Part shown: piece by piece, positions 1-6,628 of the stretch
Numbering within the stretch: the first letter of the stretch is position 1
Layout: each line of letters starts with the position of its first letter
Assembly: GCA_051877215.1 (NCBI GenBank)
Contig: JBJEIR010000078.1
Coordinates: 1 to 16,048, forward strand
Direction of reading: 5' to 3'
DNA: 16,048 nt
From: RGIG1959 sp051877215
Lineage (GTDB): Bacteria; Bacillota; Clostridia; Oscillospirales; Acutalibacteraceae
Position numbers and translations under genes: made by a program
The notes under the pieces: model-generated
Told to the model about the DNA's origin: nothing
Database searches by the model: none
Seen by the model: only the letters and a program-made list of their open reading frames with translations

Positions 1-17
1 GCTTTTTGACAGACTGA

Positions 18-50
18 AAAATACGGGCGGCAAGCTGCCGCCCGTATTTT
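18..50 (-). terminator. Hairpin terminator of glk
   Basis: A perfect 12-bp stem (21-32 paired with 36-47) has a 3-nt loop and is flanked by A and T runs that extend the pairing. Read leftward it follows the glucokinase stop codon by about 30 nt and ends in a short U run (17-20 on the complement). The flanking A/T symmetry means it could also stop rightward transcription entering the window. Confidence 0.8.
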
Positions 51-78
51 GATGCTCCGTTTTGTTTTCGTGCCTTTT

Positions 79-1023
79 TTATTCGCCGAGACAGGCCGCG
101 CCGATGATGCCCGCGTCGTTGCCGAGGGTTGCGACACAAAGGCGCGTCTGGTTTTTGCTGTATTTGCTGTAGCGCTCGCGCTCGATATACACATTCAGCG
201 GGTCGAGCAGCGTGTTGCCCTCCCGACAGATGCCTCCGCCGATGCACAGCACCTCCGGCTGAAAAATATTGATGATGTTGACCAGTCCGCACGCGAGGTA
301 TTCGATATAGCGGTCGACGACCTCTTTGCCGACGGGGTCGCCCTTGCGCATCGCGTCAAATGCCGTGCGGCCGCTGACCTTTCCCTGCTCGGCGGCGAGC
401 TTGGCCGTGATGCTGTCGGGGTGAGCGGCGATGGCTTCTTTGGTCTGGCGGATCAGTCCCGTTGCGGAAGCGTACGCCTCCCAGCAGCCGCGCCGTCCGC
501 AGCCGCATTCCTCGCCGCCTTCGACGATGACAATGTGCCCAAGCTCCGCGCCCGCAAAGTTGAAGCCGTCGTAAATTTTGCCGTCGATGATAATACCGCC
601 GCCGACGCCCGTGCCGAGCGTGATGCAAAGGGCGCTTTTGGCTCCCTTTGCCGCGCCCGCGACCGTCTCGCCGAGTGCCGCCGCATTGGCGTCGTTTTCA
701 ATGTATACGGGCTTGCCGAGCAGGTCGCTCAGCTTTTGCCGCAGCGGAACCTCTTTGAAATCGAGGTTGCAGGAATATTCGACGACGCCCGTGTCGAGGT
801 TGCAGGTGCCCGGACAGCCGACGCCGACATATAAAACATCGTCCATGGTGAGTCCCGCGTTTTCGACCGCCTGCCGCGCGACAGCGGCCATATCCGCCAT
901 GATGGCGTCCGCCTCCCGCGGAAGAGCGGTTTTGCACTGGGCCTTGGCGACAATGGCGTTATCACTGTTTACCACACCGGCGACAATATTGGTGCCGCCG
1001 AGATCAATGCCGATTCGTACCAT
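79..1023 (-). CDS. glk: ROK-family glucokinase
   Basis: Cytoplasmic kinase of 314 residues that most likely phosphorylates glucose with ATP, feeding glycolysis. Visible ROK features, in order: phosphate-binding DLGGTN (7-12), the END motif with the catalytic aspartate (D111), LGTGVGGG (136-143), and the zinc site made by H163 and the CGCGxxGC cluster (C173, C175, C180) followed by E182. Length matches Bacillota glucokinases (about 310-325). The frame stays open 30 codons upstream, but the ATG at 1023 starts directly before the conserved MVRIGIDLGG, has AAAGGAG at 1037-1043 (a rather long 13-nt spacer) and lies downstream of a good promoter at 1073-1101, so the longer form would begin upstream of the transcript. 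It is transcribed alone and divergently from the DUF951-prfA run. ROK kinases can also act on fructose, N-acetylmannosamine or allose; the glucokinase call rests on overall similarity. Confidence 0.93.
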   Translation of the reverse strand: MVRIGIDLGGTNIVAGVVNSDNAIVAKAQCKTALPREADAIMADMAAVARQAVENAGLTMDDVLYVGVGCPGTCNLDTGVVEYSCNLDFKEVPLRQKLSDLLGKPVYIENDANAAALGETVAGAAKGAKSALCITLGTGVGGGIIIDGKIYDGFNFAGAELGHIVIVEGGEECGCGRRGCWEAYASATGLIRQTKEAIAAHPDSITAKLAAEQGKVSGRTAFDAMRKGDPVGKEVVDRYIEYLACGLVNIINIFQPEVLCIGGGICREGNTLLDPLNVYIERERYSKYSKNQTRLCVATLGNDAGIIGAACLGE

Positions 1024-1072
1024 AAAAATGACAAACTCCTTTCGGAACGGCTTATGCCTGATGATTGTATTT

Positions 1073-1101
1073 ATTATATCCCATAAAAAGCCCTTCGTAA
1101 A
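1073..1101 (-). promoter_or_regulatory. Promoter of glk
   Basis: Read leftward: -35 TTTACG (1101-1096), a 17-nt spacer, and a perfect -10 TATAAT (1078-1073). Predicted start is near 1066, giving a leader of about 43 nt to the ATG at 1023. This also argues against the longer open frame starting at 1113. Confidence 0.72.
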
Positions 1102-1163
1102 GAGAAATTTCAAAAATGTATCGGCAGCCGTGTCCTATAGGCGGCAATTTGAGCGGGCACCGA

Positions 1164-1192
1164 TTGCCAAACACAGAGAAATGTGATATACT
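1164..1192 (+). promoter_or_regulatory. Promoter of the DUF951-prfA-tsaC run
   Basis: -35 TTGCCA (1164-1169), 17-nt spacer, -10 TATACT (1187-1192) preceded by an extended -10 TGA (1184-1186). The predicted start near 1199 is followed almost at once by a small hairpin, GCGTC-ACA-GACGC (1204-1216), which could protect the 5' end. Divergent from the glk promoter, with about 130 bp between the two predicted starts. Confidence 0.72.
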
Positions 1193-1269
1193 TTTTTACA
1201 TATGCGTCACAGACGCGCTTATACATTTCAGAATGAATGAATAGGAATAGATAAAAAGGGTGAGAGTGC

Positions 1270-1449
1270 ATGGATGTGCGGGTCGGTGACCGGCTGGAAA
1301 TGAAAAAACCGCATCCCTGCGGCGGGAATACCTTTGAGGTGCTGCGTTCGGGAATGGACTTCCGTTTGCGCTGTACCTCCTGCGGACATGAGCTGCTTGT
1401 TCCGCGCGCAAAGATCGAACGCTTCATTCGCCGCGTGGTGCGGGAATGA
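1270..1449 (+). CDS. DUF951 family small protein
   Basis: A 59-residue protein, probably cytoplasmic, belonging to the DUF951 family of Bacillota. Recognisable features are KKPHPCGGN (12-20), then a short strand-rich stretch, then CTSCGH (35-40) and VPRAKIERFI (44-53). The three cysteines C17, C35 and C38 with H15 or H40 resemble a small zinc-ribbon, which is inference. Family proteins are 60-70 residues, so this is full length. The start has a modest ribosome site, AGGGTGAG, ending about 6 nt upstream. It is the first gene after the promoter at 1164-1192 and sits 118 nt ahead of prfA. The molecular function of the family is unknown to me. Small, but the family match is clear. Confidence 0.88.
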   Translation: MDVRVGDRLEMKKPHPCGGNTFEVLRSGMDFRLRCTSCGHELLVPRAKIERFIRRVVRE

Positions 1450-1567
1450 CGGCGGCCGTGTACGGCATAGGAGGATACCGGCTGCCGATGCGTCAATTGA
1501 TAGGCAGTCTATGTAGTTTTACATGCAATAAAAATCGGCTTTTCGGGGAAAAACGGGGAGGAACGGC

Positions 1568-2647
1568 ATGCAGGAGCGTCTGGCGGAGGTCAAAAAGCGA
1601 TATGAAGAGATCGAGGCGCGGCTGTGTGAACCCTCCGTGGCGGCGAATGCGGAGCAATACCGCTCGCTGATGAAGGAGCACACGGTTTTGCAGCCGATGG
1701 TCGCGTGCGGCGAACGCTATGAAAAGGCGTGCTGTGATATGCAGCAGGCGCAAGCGCTGCTTTCCTCCGAGAGCGACCCCGAGCTGAGGACGCTTGCACG
1801 GCAGGAATATGAGGACGGCAAGCGGCGCTGTGAGCAAATCAAGGAGGAGCTGCGGCGGCTGATGCTGCCGCGCGACCCCAATGATGAGCGCAGCGTGATT
1901 ATGGAGATTCGCGGCGGTACGGGCGGGGAGGAATCCGCGCTGTTTGCCGCCGCGCTGTACCGCATGTACACCATGTATGCGCAGACCCACGGATTTTCGG
2001 TGGAGATGATCGGCTGCAACGAAACAGAGCTGGGCGGCTATAAGGAGGTCAGCTTTCTCGTCAGCGGCGACGGCGCGTACAGCCGCCTGAAATATGAGAG
2101 CGGCACGCATCGCGTGCAGCGTGTCCCCGAAACGGAAAGCGGCGGCCGTATTCACACCTCTGCGGCGACGGTGGCGGTGCTGCCCGAGGCGGAGGAGGTC
2201 GAGGTGGATATTGATCCGTCGGAGCTGCAAATCGACACCTTCCGCAGCAGCGGTGCGGGCGGACAGCACATCAACAAAACGGAATCCGCGATCCGCATCA
2301 CCCACCTGCCCACGGGGCTTGTGGTGGAATGTCAGGATGAGCGCAGTCAGCATAAAAACAAAGACAAAGCGATGCGGGTGCTGCGTTCCCGCCTGCTCGA
2401 ACGCGAGCAGGCGGCACAGCGCGATGCCATCGCGCAGGATCGTCGCATACAGGTCGGCAGCGGAGACCGCAGCGAGCGTATCCGCACCTATAATTTTCCG
2501 CAGGGGCGTGTGACCGATCACCGCATCGGTCTGACGCTGTATAAGCTCGACGCCGTGATGGACGGCGCGCTTGATGAGCTGATTGAGGCGCTGATGGCCG
2601 CCGAGCAGGCACAAAAGCTGACATCCGGCGAATCCGCAGCCAAGTAA
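1568..2647 (+). CDS. prfA: Peptide chain release factor 1 (RF1)
   Basis: Releases the finished peptide at UAA and UAG stop codons on the ribosome. 359 residues, the usual length. The N-terminal coiled-coil-like domain (about 1-105) is followed by the stop-reading domain with the PxT tripeptide, here P187-E188-T189, inside RVQRVPETES. The PxT form identifies RF1 rather than RF2, which carries SPF. The catalytic GGQ loop is G231-G232-Q233 within SGAGGQHINKTESA; its glutamine is normally methylated by PrmC. Start chosen at the ATG with GGGGAGG at 1555-1561. A weak internal promoter may exist (TTGATA at 1497-1502), but its -10 is poor. tsaC follows after 23 nt, so the two are almost certainly co-transcribed. 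prmC, a common neighbour of prfA, is absent from this window. Confidence 0.97.
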   Translation: MQERLAEVKKRYEEIEARLCEPSVAANAEQYRSLMKEHTVLQPMVACGERYEKACCDMQQAQALLSSESDPELRTLARQEYEDGKRRCEQIKEELRRLMLPRDPNDERSVIMEIRGGTGGEESALFAAALYRMYTMYAQTHGFSVEMIGCNETELGGYKEVSFLVSGDGAYSRLKYESGTHRVQRVPETESGGRIHTSAATVAVLPEAEEVEVDIDPSELQIDTFRSSGAGGQHINKTESAIRITHLPTGLVVECQDERSQHKNKDKAMRVLRSRLLEREQAAQRDAIAQDRRIQVGSGDRSERIRTYNFPQGRVTDHRIGLTLYKLDAVMDGALDELIEALMAAEQAQKLTSGESAAK

Positions 2648-2670
2648 CAAAAAGACAGGAGGGGACCGAT

Positions 2671-3690
2671 ATGATCATGACGCGCCATCTGACGGGAAGC
2701 GCCGCCGATGTGGAAACGGCGGGTGCGCTGCTGCGGGAGGGACGGCTGGTTGCAATCCCCACCGAAACGGTCTACGGGCTTGCGGCGAACGCCTTTGACG
2801 AACAGGCGGTCGCGCGTATATTTGAGGCAAAAGGGCGCCCGCAGGATAATCCCTTAATCGTACACATTGCCGAGCGAACGGAGCTTTTTTCGCTTTGTGC
2901 GCGGGTGCCGAAGCAGGCGATGCTGCTCGCCGATGCGTTTTGGCCGGGTCCTCTGACCGTCATTTTGCCGCGCACGGCGCGCGTGCCGGCGGTTGTTTCG
3001 GCGGGACTGCAGACCGTGGCGGTGAGAATGCCGTCTCATGCGGTCGCACAGGCGGTCATTCGAGCCGCGGGCGTACCGCTGGCGGCGCCCTCTGCCAATC
3101 TGTCCGGCAGCCCGTCTCCGACGACGGCGGCGCGGGTTGCCGCCGATATGGACGGGCGCATCGACGCGATCGTGGACGGCGGAGAGTGCAGCGTCGGGGT
3201 GGAGTCGACCGTTGTGTCGCTTTGCGGGCAAACGCCGCGGCTGCTCAGACCGGGCGGCATCACGCTGCCGATGCTTGAAAAGGTGATCGGGGCGGTCGAG
3301 GTGGACGATGCCATCACCCATCCCGTGCGGGAAGGGACGGCGGTCGCCTCTCCCGGCATGAAATATAAGCATTATGCACCGAGAGCGGCGGTGACGCTGC
3401 TGCGCGGTGAAGAAGCGGCGTTTGCCGACTATGTCAACGCGCACGCGGGCGACGGCGTGATGGCGCTCGCCTTTGACGGGGAGACAGAACGGCTGACCGT
3501 GCCGTATTTGACCTACGGCGCGCGAAACGACCCGCAGCGGCAGGCGCACTGCCTGTTTGAGCGCCTGCGTGAGGCGGACGACCGCGGCGCGACGGTGCTG
3601 TATGCGGCTTGTCCGTCGCCGAGCGGCGTGGGGCTCGCGGTCTATAACCGCCTGCTGCGCGCGGCGGCGTTTCGGGTGATCTCACTGTGA
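2671..3690 (+). CDS. tsaC: L-threonylcarbamoyladenylate synthase, Sua5 type
   Basis: Makes threonylcarbamoyl-AMP from threonine, bicarbonate and ATP, the first step of the universal tRNA t6A37 modification that keeps ANN decoding accurate. The YrdC catalytic domain fills about 1-205: PTETVYGL (30-37), the K54-G-R56 pair that contacts the nucleotide, SANLSG (141-146) and the S179-T180 motif. A linker containing PGMKYKHYAP (228-237) leads to the C-terminal Sua5 domain (to 339). At 339 residues it is the long, two-domain form, not the roughly 190-residue TsaC. Start at 2671 is preceded by AGGAGGGG (2657-2664); a second ATG lies two codons in. It follows prfA by 23 nt, and a terminator lies downstream at 3744-3771. 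prfA next to this gene is a familiar Bacillota arrangement and joins two decoding-fidelity functions. Confidence 0.95.
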   Translation: MIMTRHLTGSAADVETAGALLREGRLVAIPTETVYGLAANAFDEQAVARIFEAKGRPQDNPLIVHIAERTELFSLCARVPKQAMLLADAFWPGPLTVILPRTARVPAVVSAGLQTVAVRMPSHAVAQAVIRAAGVPLAAPSANLSGSPSPTTAARVAADMDGRIDAIVDGGECSVGVESTVVSLCGQTPRLLRPGGITLPMLEKVIGAVEVDDAITHPVREGTAVASPGMKYKHYAPRAAVTLLRGEEAAFADYVNAHAGDGVMALAFDGETERLTVPYLTYGARNDPQRQAHCLFERLREADDRGATVLYAACPSPSGVGLAVYNRLLRAAAFRVISL

Positions 3691-3743
3691 TACCGCCTCA
3701 TGACGGATCGGTTTACCGCGCAGAAACAGGCTTTGCCCGGCGG

Positions 3744-3771
3744 AAAAAGGGCGCAAAGCGGCGCTTTTTTT
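3744..3771 (+). terminator. Terminator between tsaC and coaE
   Basis: AAAAAGGGCGC (3744-3754), a 6-nt loop, then GCGC followed by seven T (3761-3771). The stem pairs 11 bp including two G-U pairs, with a four-pair GC core next to the loop. It lies 54 nt after the tsaC stop. It also argues that coaE starts downstream (3817), not at the in-frame ATG at 3700. Confidence 0.65.
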
Positions 3772-3816
3772 ACACATCGGGCGGCGCTTTTGACAGAAAG
3801 AACAGGGCGTATAGAT

Positions 3817-4428
3817 ATGAAAGCTCAACAGGGAAAAAAACCAATCGTATGGGGTCTGACGGGCCCCACCGGTGCGGGCAAAAGCACGGTCACGGCGCTG
3901 CTTTCACAGCACGGCTTTGCGGCGGTGGACGCCGATGCGCTGGCGCATGAGGCGACACAGGCGCAAAGCCCCTGCCTGTCGCTGCTTGTACAGGCGTTTT
4001 CTCCGGCCATTCTCCGCCCGGACGGCTCGCTTGACCGCGCGGAGCTTGCGCGGCGCGCCTTTTGCAGCGAGCAAGCGCATCAAACACTCAATAACATTGT
4101 GCATCCGTTTGTAATGGCGCGTATGCGGGGCATACTAGAAACCGAAGAGGCGGAACGGTTCGTGCTGGATGTGCCGCTTTTGTTTGAAAGCGGCGCGGAT
4201 GCGCTTTGCGACCGCACCTTGGCGGTTCTTGCTCCCGCAGCGCTGCGCCTGTCGCGCATCATGCAGCGCGACGGGATTTCGGAACAACGGGCAAGACAGC
4301 GCATGAAGGCTCAGCCGGACGATGCGTTTTACCGGGAGCGGGCAGACGATATTTTGGAAAACGACGGCGCGCCGCAAACGCTTGTCAGACAGGTAAAGGC
4401 GCTGCTGAACAGGGAGGGATTCACATGA
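3817..4428 (+). CDS. coaE: Dephospho-CoA kinase
   Basis: Last step of CoA synthesis: phosphorylates the ribose 3'-hydroxyl of dephospho-CoA with ATP, in the cytoplasm. 203 residues from this ATG, the normal size. Motifs: P-loop GPTGAGKS (16-23) in the family context GLTG, DAD (38-40), PLLFE (120-124), and the RDGISEQRARQR segment in the C-terminal third, typical of CoaE. The second P-loop position is unusual: most relatives have GGIGSGKS. The frame is open back to 3700, but that version would add 39 low-complexity residues and read through the terminator, so the shorter start is preferred; its ribosome site (AGGG near 3804-3807) is weak. A perfect -35 hexamer TTGACA lies at 3790-3795. Its TGA overlaps the next gene's ATG (ATGA), showing translational coupling to the transglycosylase, a pairing common in Clostridia. 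Confidence 0.94.
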   Translation: MKAQQGKKPIVWGLTGPTGAGKSTVTALLSQHGFAAVDADALAHEATQAQSPCLSLLVQAFSPAILRPDGSLDRAELARRAFCSEQAHQTLNNIVHPFVMARMRGILETEEAERFVLDVPLLFESGADALCDRTLAVLAPAALRLSRIMQRDGISEQRARQRMKAQPDDAFYRERADDILENDGAPQTLVRQVKALLNREGFT

Positions 4429-5081
4429 GCACGCAAGCGACTCCCCGCCGAACAACCGGCAGACGCACGGCCGCGCGCAAGCGCAGGGGGCGAAAACGGC
4501 GGTGGTGGCCGCTTATCTGCCTGCTGCTGCTTGTCATCGGACTTGTCGCGATCGGCGTTGCGCTTTTCGGCGGCTATGAGGGCTATGTTCGTTCCACCTT
4601 CCGCCTTCAATATTACGACGAGGTGCTGACCTATGCCGAGCAGTACGGTATTGAGCCGTCGCTTGTGTACGGGGTGATCCGCACCGAAAGCAATTTTGAT
4701 CCCGATGCGCATTCCTCGGCGGATGCGTTCGGACTGATGCAGGTGACCGAATCGACGCTCGAGTGGGCACAGCACCGTTCGGAGGAATTTGACGGGATAT
4801 CGGCACAGCAGCTTTTCGACCCGCAGGTCAATATCCGGTGCGGGGTGTATGTGCTCTCCCTGTTGTCGGAGATGTTTGACGATGAAGATACGGTGATCGC
4901 CGCCTATAACGCGGGGCTTGGCAATGTGCAGGAGTGGCTGGAAAACCCCGCGTATTCGGATGACGGGATCACCTTACATACGATCCCCTTTGAGGAGACG
5001 CGCCATTATGTACAGCGCGTGCGTTCCGCACAGGCGATCTATCAGAACTATTATCATGTGGACGATGCGCTTGCCGGATAG
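4425..5081 (+). CDS. Membrane-anchored lytic transglycosylase (SLT domain)
   Basis: Probable peptidoglycan-cleaving enzyme that acts outside the membrane and leaves 1,6-anhydromuramic ends. 218 residues: a very basic cytoplasmic tail rich in R and K (8-26), one membrane segment (about 28-49), then a goose-lysozyme/SLT fold. Family features are the catalytic glutamate E88 in RTESNFDP, GLMQV (103-107), and AAYNAGLGNVQEW (159-171). No signal-peptidase or lipobox site is visible, so it should stay anchored by the N-terminal helix. The start is the ATG overlapping the coaE stop; the GGGAGG of the preceding coaE codons serves as ribosome site. A longer in-frame opening back to 4206 lies inside coaE and is not used. 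Stop is TAG, read by RF1. It resembles Slt35/MltE-like proteins by domain only; its role (division, sporulation or growth) cannot be told. Confidence 0.9.
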   Translation: MSTQATPRRTTGRRTAARKRRGRKRRWWPLICLLLLVIGLVAIGVALFGGYEGYVRSTFRLQYYDEVLTYAEQYGIEPSLVYGVIRTESNFDPDAHSSADAFGLMQVTESTLEWAQHRSEEFDGISAQQLFDPQVNIRCGVYVLSLLSEMFDDEDTVIAAYNAGLGNVQEWLENPAYSDDGITLHTIPFEETRHYVQRVRSAQAIYQNYYHVDDALAG

Positions 5082-5140
5082 GGGCAAAGAAGGCCGAAAA
5101 GCCCCGTCCGACAAACCAATGTGAAAGGAGTCAATCGAAT

Positions 5141-6544
5141 ATGGAAGAAAAAAGCAAGCTCGATCAGATGAGAGACGATCTTTTCTATCAGCCCAAACAG
5201 GCGGCCAAAACGCTTTCAAAAGAGGAGATCGCCGCGTCGGATGCGTATTGTGAGGACTATAAGGCGTTCATGAACGCCGCCAAGACCGAGCGCGAGGCGG
5301 TGGAATTCGCCATCCGTGAGGCGGAGAAAAAGGGCTTTCGCCCGTTTGACCCGCATGAGCAGCTAAGCCCCGGCGATCGCGTCTATTACAACAACCGCGG
5401 CAAAGCGCTGCTGCTGGCGGTGATCGGCTCGCACAAAATCACCGACGGCGTGTCCATCGCGGCGGCGCATATCGATTCGCCGCGCCTGGATTTAAAGCCC
5501 AATCCGCTGTATGAAAATCAGCAGCTCGCCTATTTTGACACGCATTATTACGGCGGCATCAAAAAATATCAGTGGACGGCCATTCCGCTTGCGCTTCACG
5601 GCGTGATCGTGCGCAAGGACGGCACGACGGTGACCGTGCGCATCGGCGAAGATCCCGGCGACCCCGTTTTTTGCGTGACCGATCTGCTTCCGCATTTGGC
5701 GTCCGAGCAGATGAGCAAGCCCGCTTCCAAAGTGGTCGCCGGCGAAGCGCTCGACCTGCTGATCGGTTCCCGGCCGATTGCAGATGAAGAGGGAAGCGAC
5801 CTGGTCAAGCTCAATGTGATGCGCCTGCTCCATGAAAAATACGGCATTGTCGAATCGGACTTTCTGTCCGCCGAGCTGGAGATCGTACCGGCGTTTCCCG
5901 CACGCGACCTCGGCTTTGACCGCAGCATGATCGGCGCATACGGCCACGACGACCGCGTGTGCGCCTATCCTGCCCTGACCGCTATTTTGGATTTGGATAC
6001 CCCCGCATATACGGCCTTGACGGTGCTCACCGACAAGGAGGAGATCGGTTCGGACGGCGCAACGGGCATGAAATCCTTCTATCTTCCGTATTTTATCGAC
6101 GATTTGGCCGCCTGCTTCGGCGAAAAAGGGCATCATGTGCTGTCCCGTTCGCTGTGCCTGTCCGCCGATGTCAATGTCGCGTTTGACCCGCTTTATCCCG
6201 ATGTGGTGGAAACACGCAACTGCGCAAAGCTCAACGGCGGCGTGGTGCTGACCAAGTACACCGGCTCGGGCGGCAAGAGCGGCACCTCCGACGCGCACGC
6301 CGAGCTGATGGGCGAGCTGCGCCGCATTATGGACGACGCGGGCGTCATCTGGCAGGTCGGTGAGCTCGGCAGGGTGGATCTCGGCGGCGGCGGAACGGTC
6401 GCAAAATATATTGCCAACCTCGATGTGGACACGGTGGATCTCGGTGTGCCGGTGCTCTCTATGCACGCGCCGTTTGAGGTCGTTTCCAAGCTCGATGTGC
6501 ATATGGCGCACAAGGCGTTCTATGCGCTTCTCAACAGACAATAA
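5141..6544 (+). CDS. M18 family zinc aminopeptidase
   Basis: Cytoplasmic metallo-aminopeptidase that trims N-terminal residues from peptides; M18 enzymes often prefer acidic or hydrophobic residues, but the specificity here is unknown. 467 residues, the typical bacterial size. Metal and catalytic motifs: H110 in AAHIDSPRLD, the GHDDR segment (268-272), the E300-E301 pair in DKEEIGSDG, D343 in SADVNVAFD, and H442 in SMHAPFE. All expected M18 ligands are therefore present. The start has AAAGGAG at 5124-5130 with a 10-nt spacer. It sits 59 nt after the transglycosylase gene, and no clear promoter is seen in between, so read-through from coaE is likely. A shared two-tier hairpin at 6556-6609 separates it from the convergent htpG. 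Confidence 0.94.
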   Translation: MEEKSKLDQMRDDLFYQPKQAAKTLSKEEIAASDAYCEDYKAFMNAAKTEREAVEFAIREAEKKGFRPFDPHEQLSPGDRVYYNNRGKALLLAVIGSHKITDGVSIAAAHIDSPRLDLKPNPLYENQQLAYFDTHYYGGIKKYQWTAIPLALHGVIVRKDGTTVTVRIGEDPGDPVFCVTDLLPHLASEQMSKPASKVVAGEALDLLIGSRPIADEEGSDLVKLNVMRLLHEKYGIVESDFLSAELEIVPAFPARDLGFDRSMIGAYGHDDRVCAYPALTAILDLDTPAYTALTVLTDKEEIGSDGATGMKSFYLPYFIDDLAACFGEKGHHVLSRSLCLSADVNVAFDPLYPDVVETRNCAKLNGGVVLTKYTGSGGKSGTSDAHAELMGELRRIMDDAGVIWQVGELGRVDLGGGGTVAKYIANLDVDTVDLGVPVLSMHAPFEVVSKLDVHMAHKAFYALLNRQ

Positions 6545-6555
6545 CAGCGTGCGTT

Positions 6556-6609
6556 AAAAAAATCCCGCCGACGGATACGGTAGGCTTACCGTGCCCGTCG
6601 GCGGGATTT
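6556..6609 (-). terminator. Convergent two-tier terminator (M18 / htpG)
   Basis: A perfect 15-bp stem (6560-6574 with 6595-6609) carries an inner 6-bp stem, ACGGTA with TACCGT (6577-6582, 6587-6592). A run of seven A at 6556-6562 gives a U7 tail for leftward htpG transcripts. Rightward, only UUU follows, so it is weaker for the aminopeptidase gene. Confidence 0.88.
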
Positions 6610-6628
6610 GCTGCGTTTAGGGATTTGT

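Noticed and set aside
1446..1670. Small plus-strand frame overlapping the DUF951 stop by ATGA
   Set aside because: It runs about 100 nt out of frame into prfA, has no recognisable motif, and the AGGAGG at 1470-1475 is 12 nt from the next ATG in this frame. Left as chance.
1493..2650. Long open frame on the minus strand opposite prfA
   Set aside because: It mirrors a gene with unmistakable RF1 motifs, has no family resemblance and no ribosome site; GC-rich codon bias keeps the opposite frame open.
3700..3816. N-terminal extension of coaE from an upstream ATG
   Set aside because: It would add 39 residues foreign to CoaE, has no ribosome site, and spans the terminator hairpin.
4206..4424. Extended start of the lytic transglycosylase inside coaE
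   Set aside because: The stretch is out-of-frame coaE coding sequence; the ATGA overlap gives the natural start.
5081..5105. GGGGC/GCCCC inverted repeat after the transglycosylase gene
   Set aside because: Five-bp stem, 15-nt loop and no T run; not a credible terminator.
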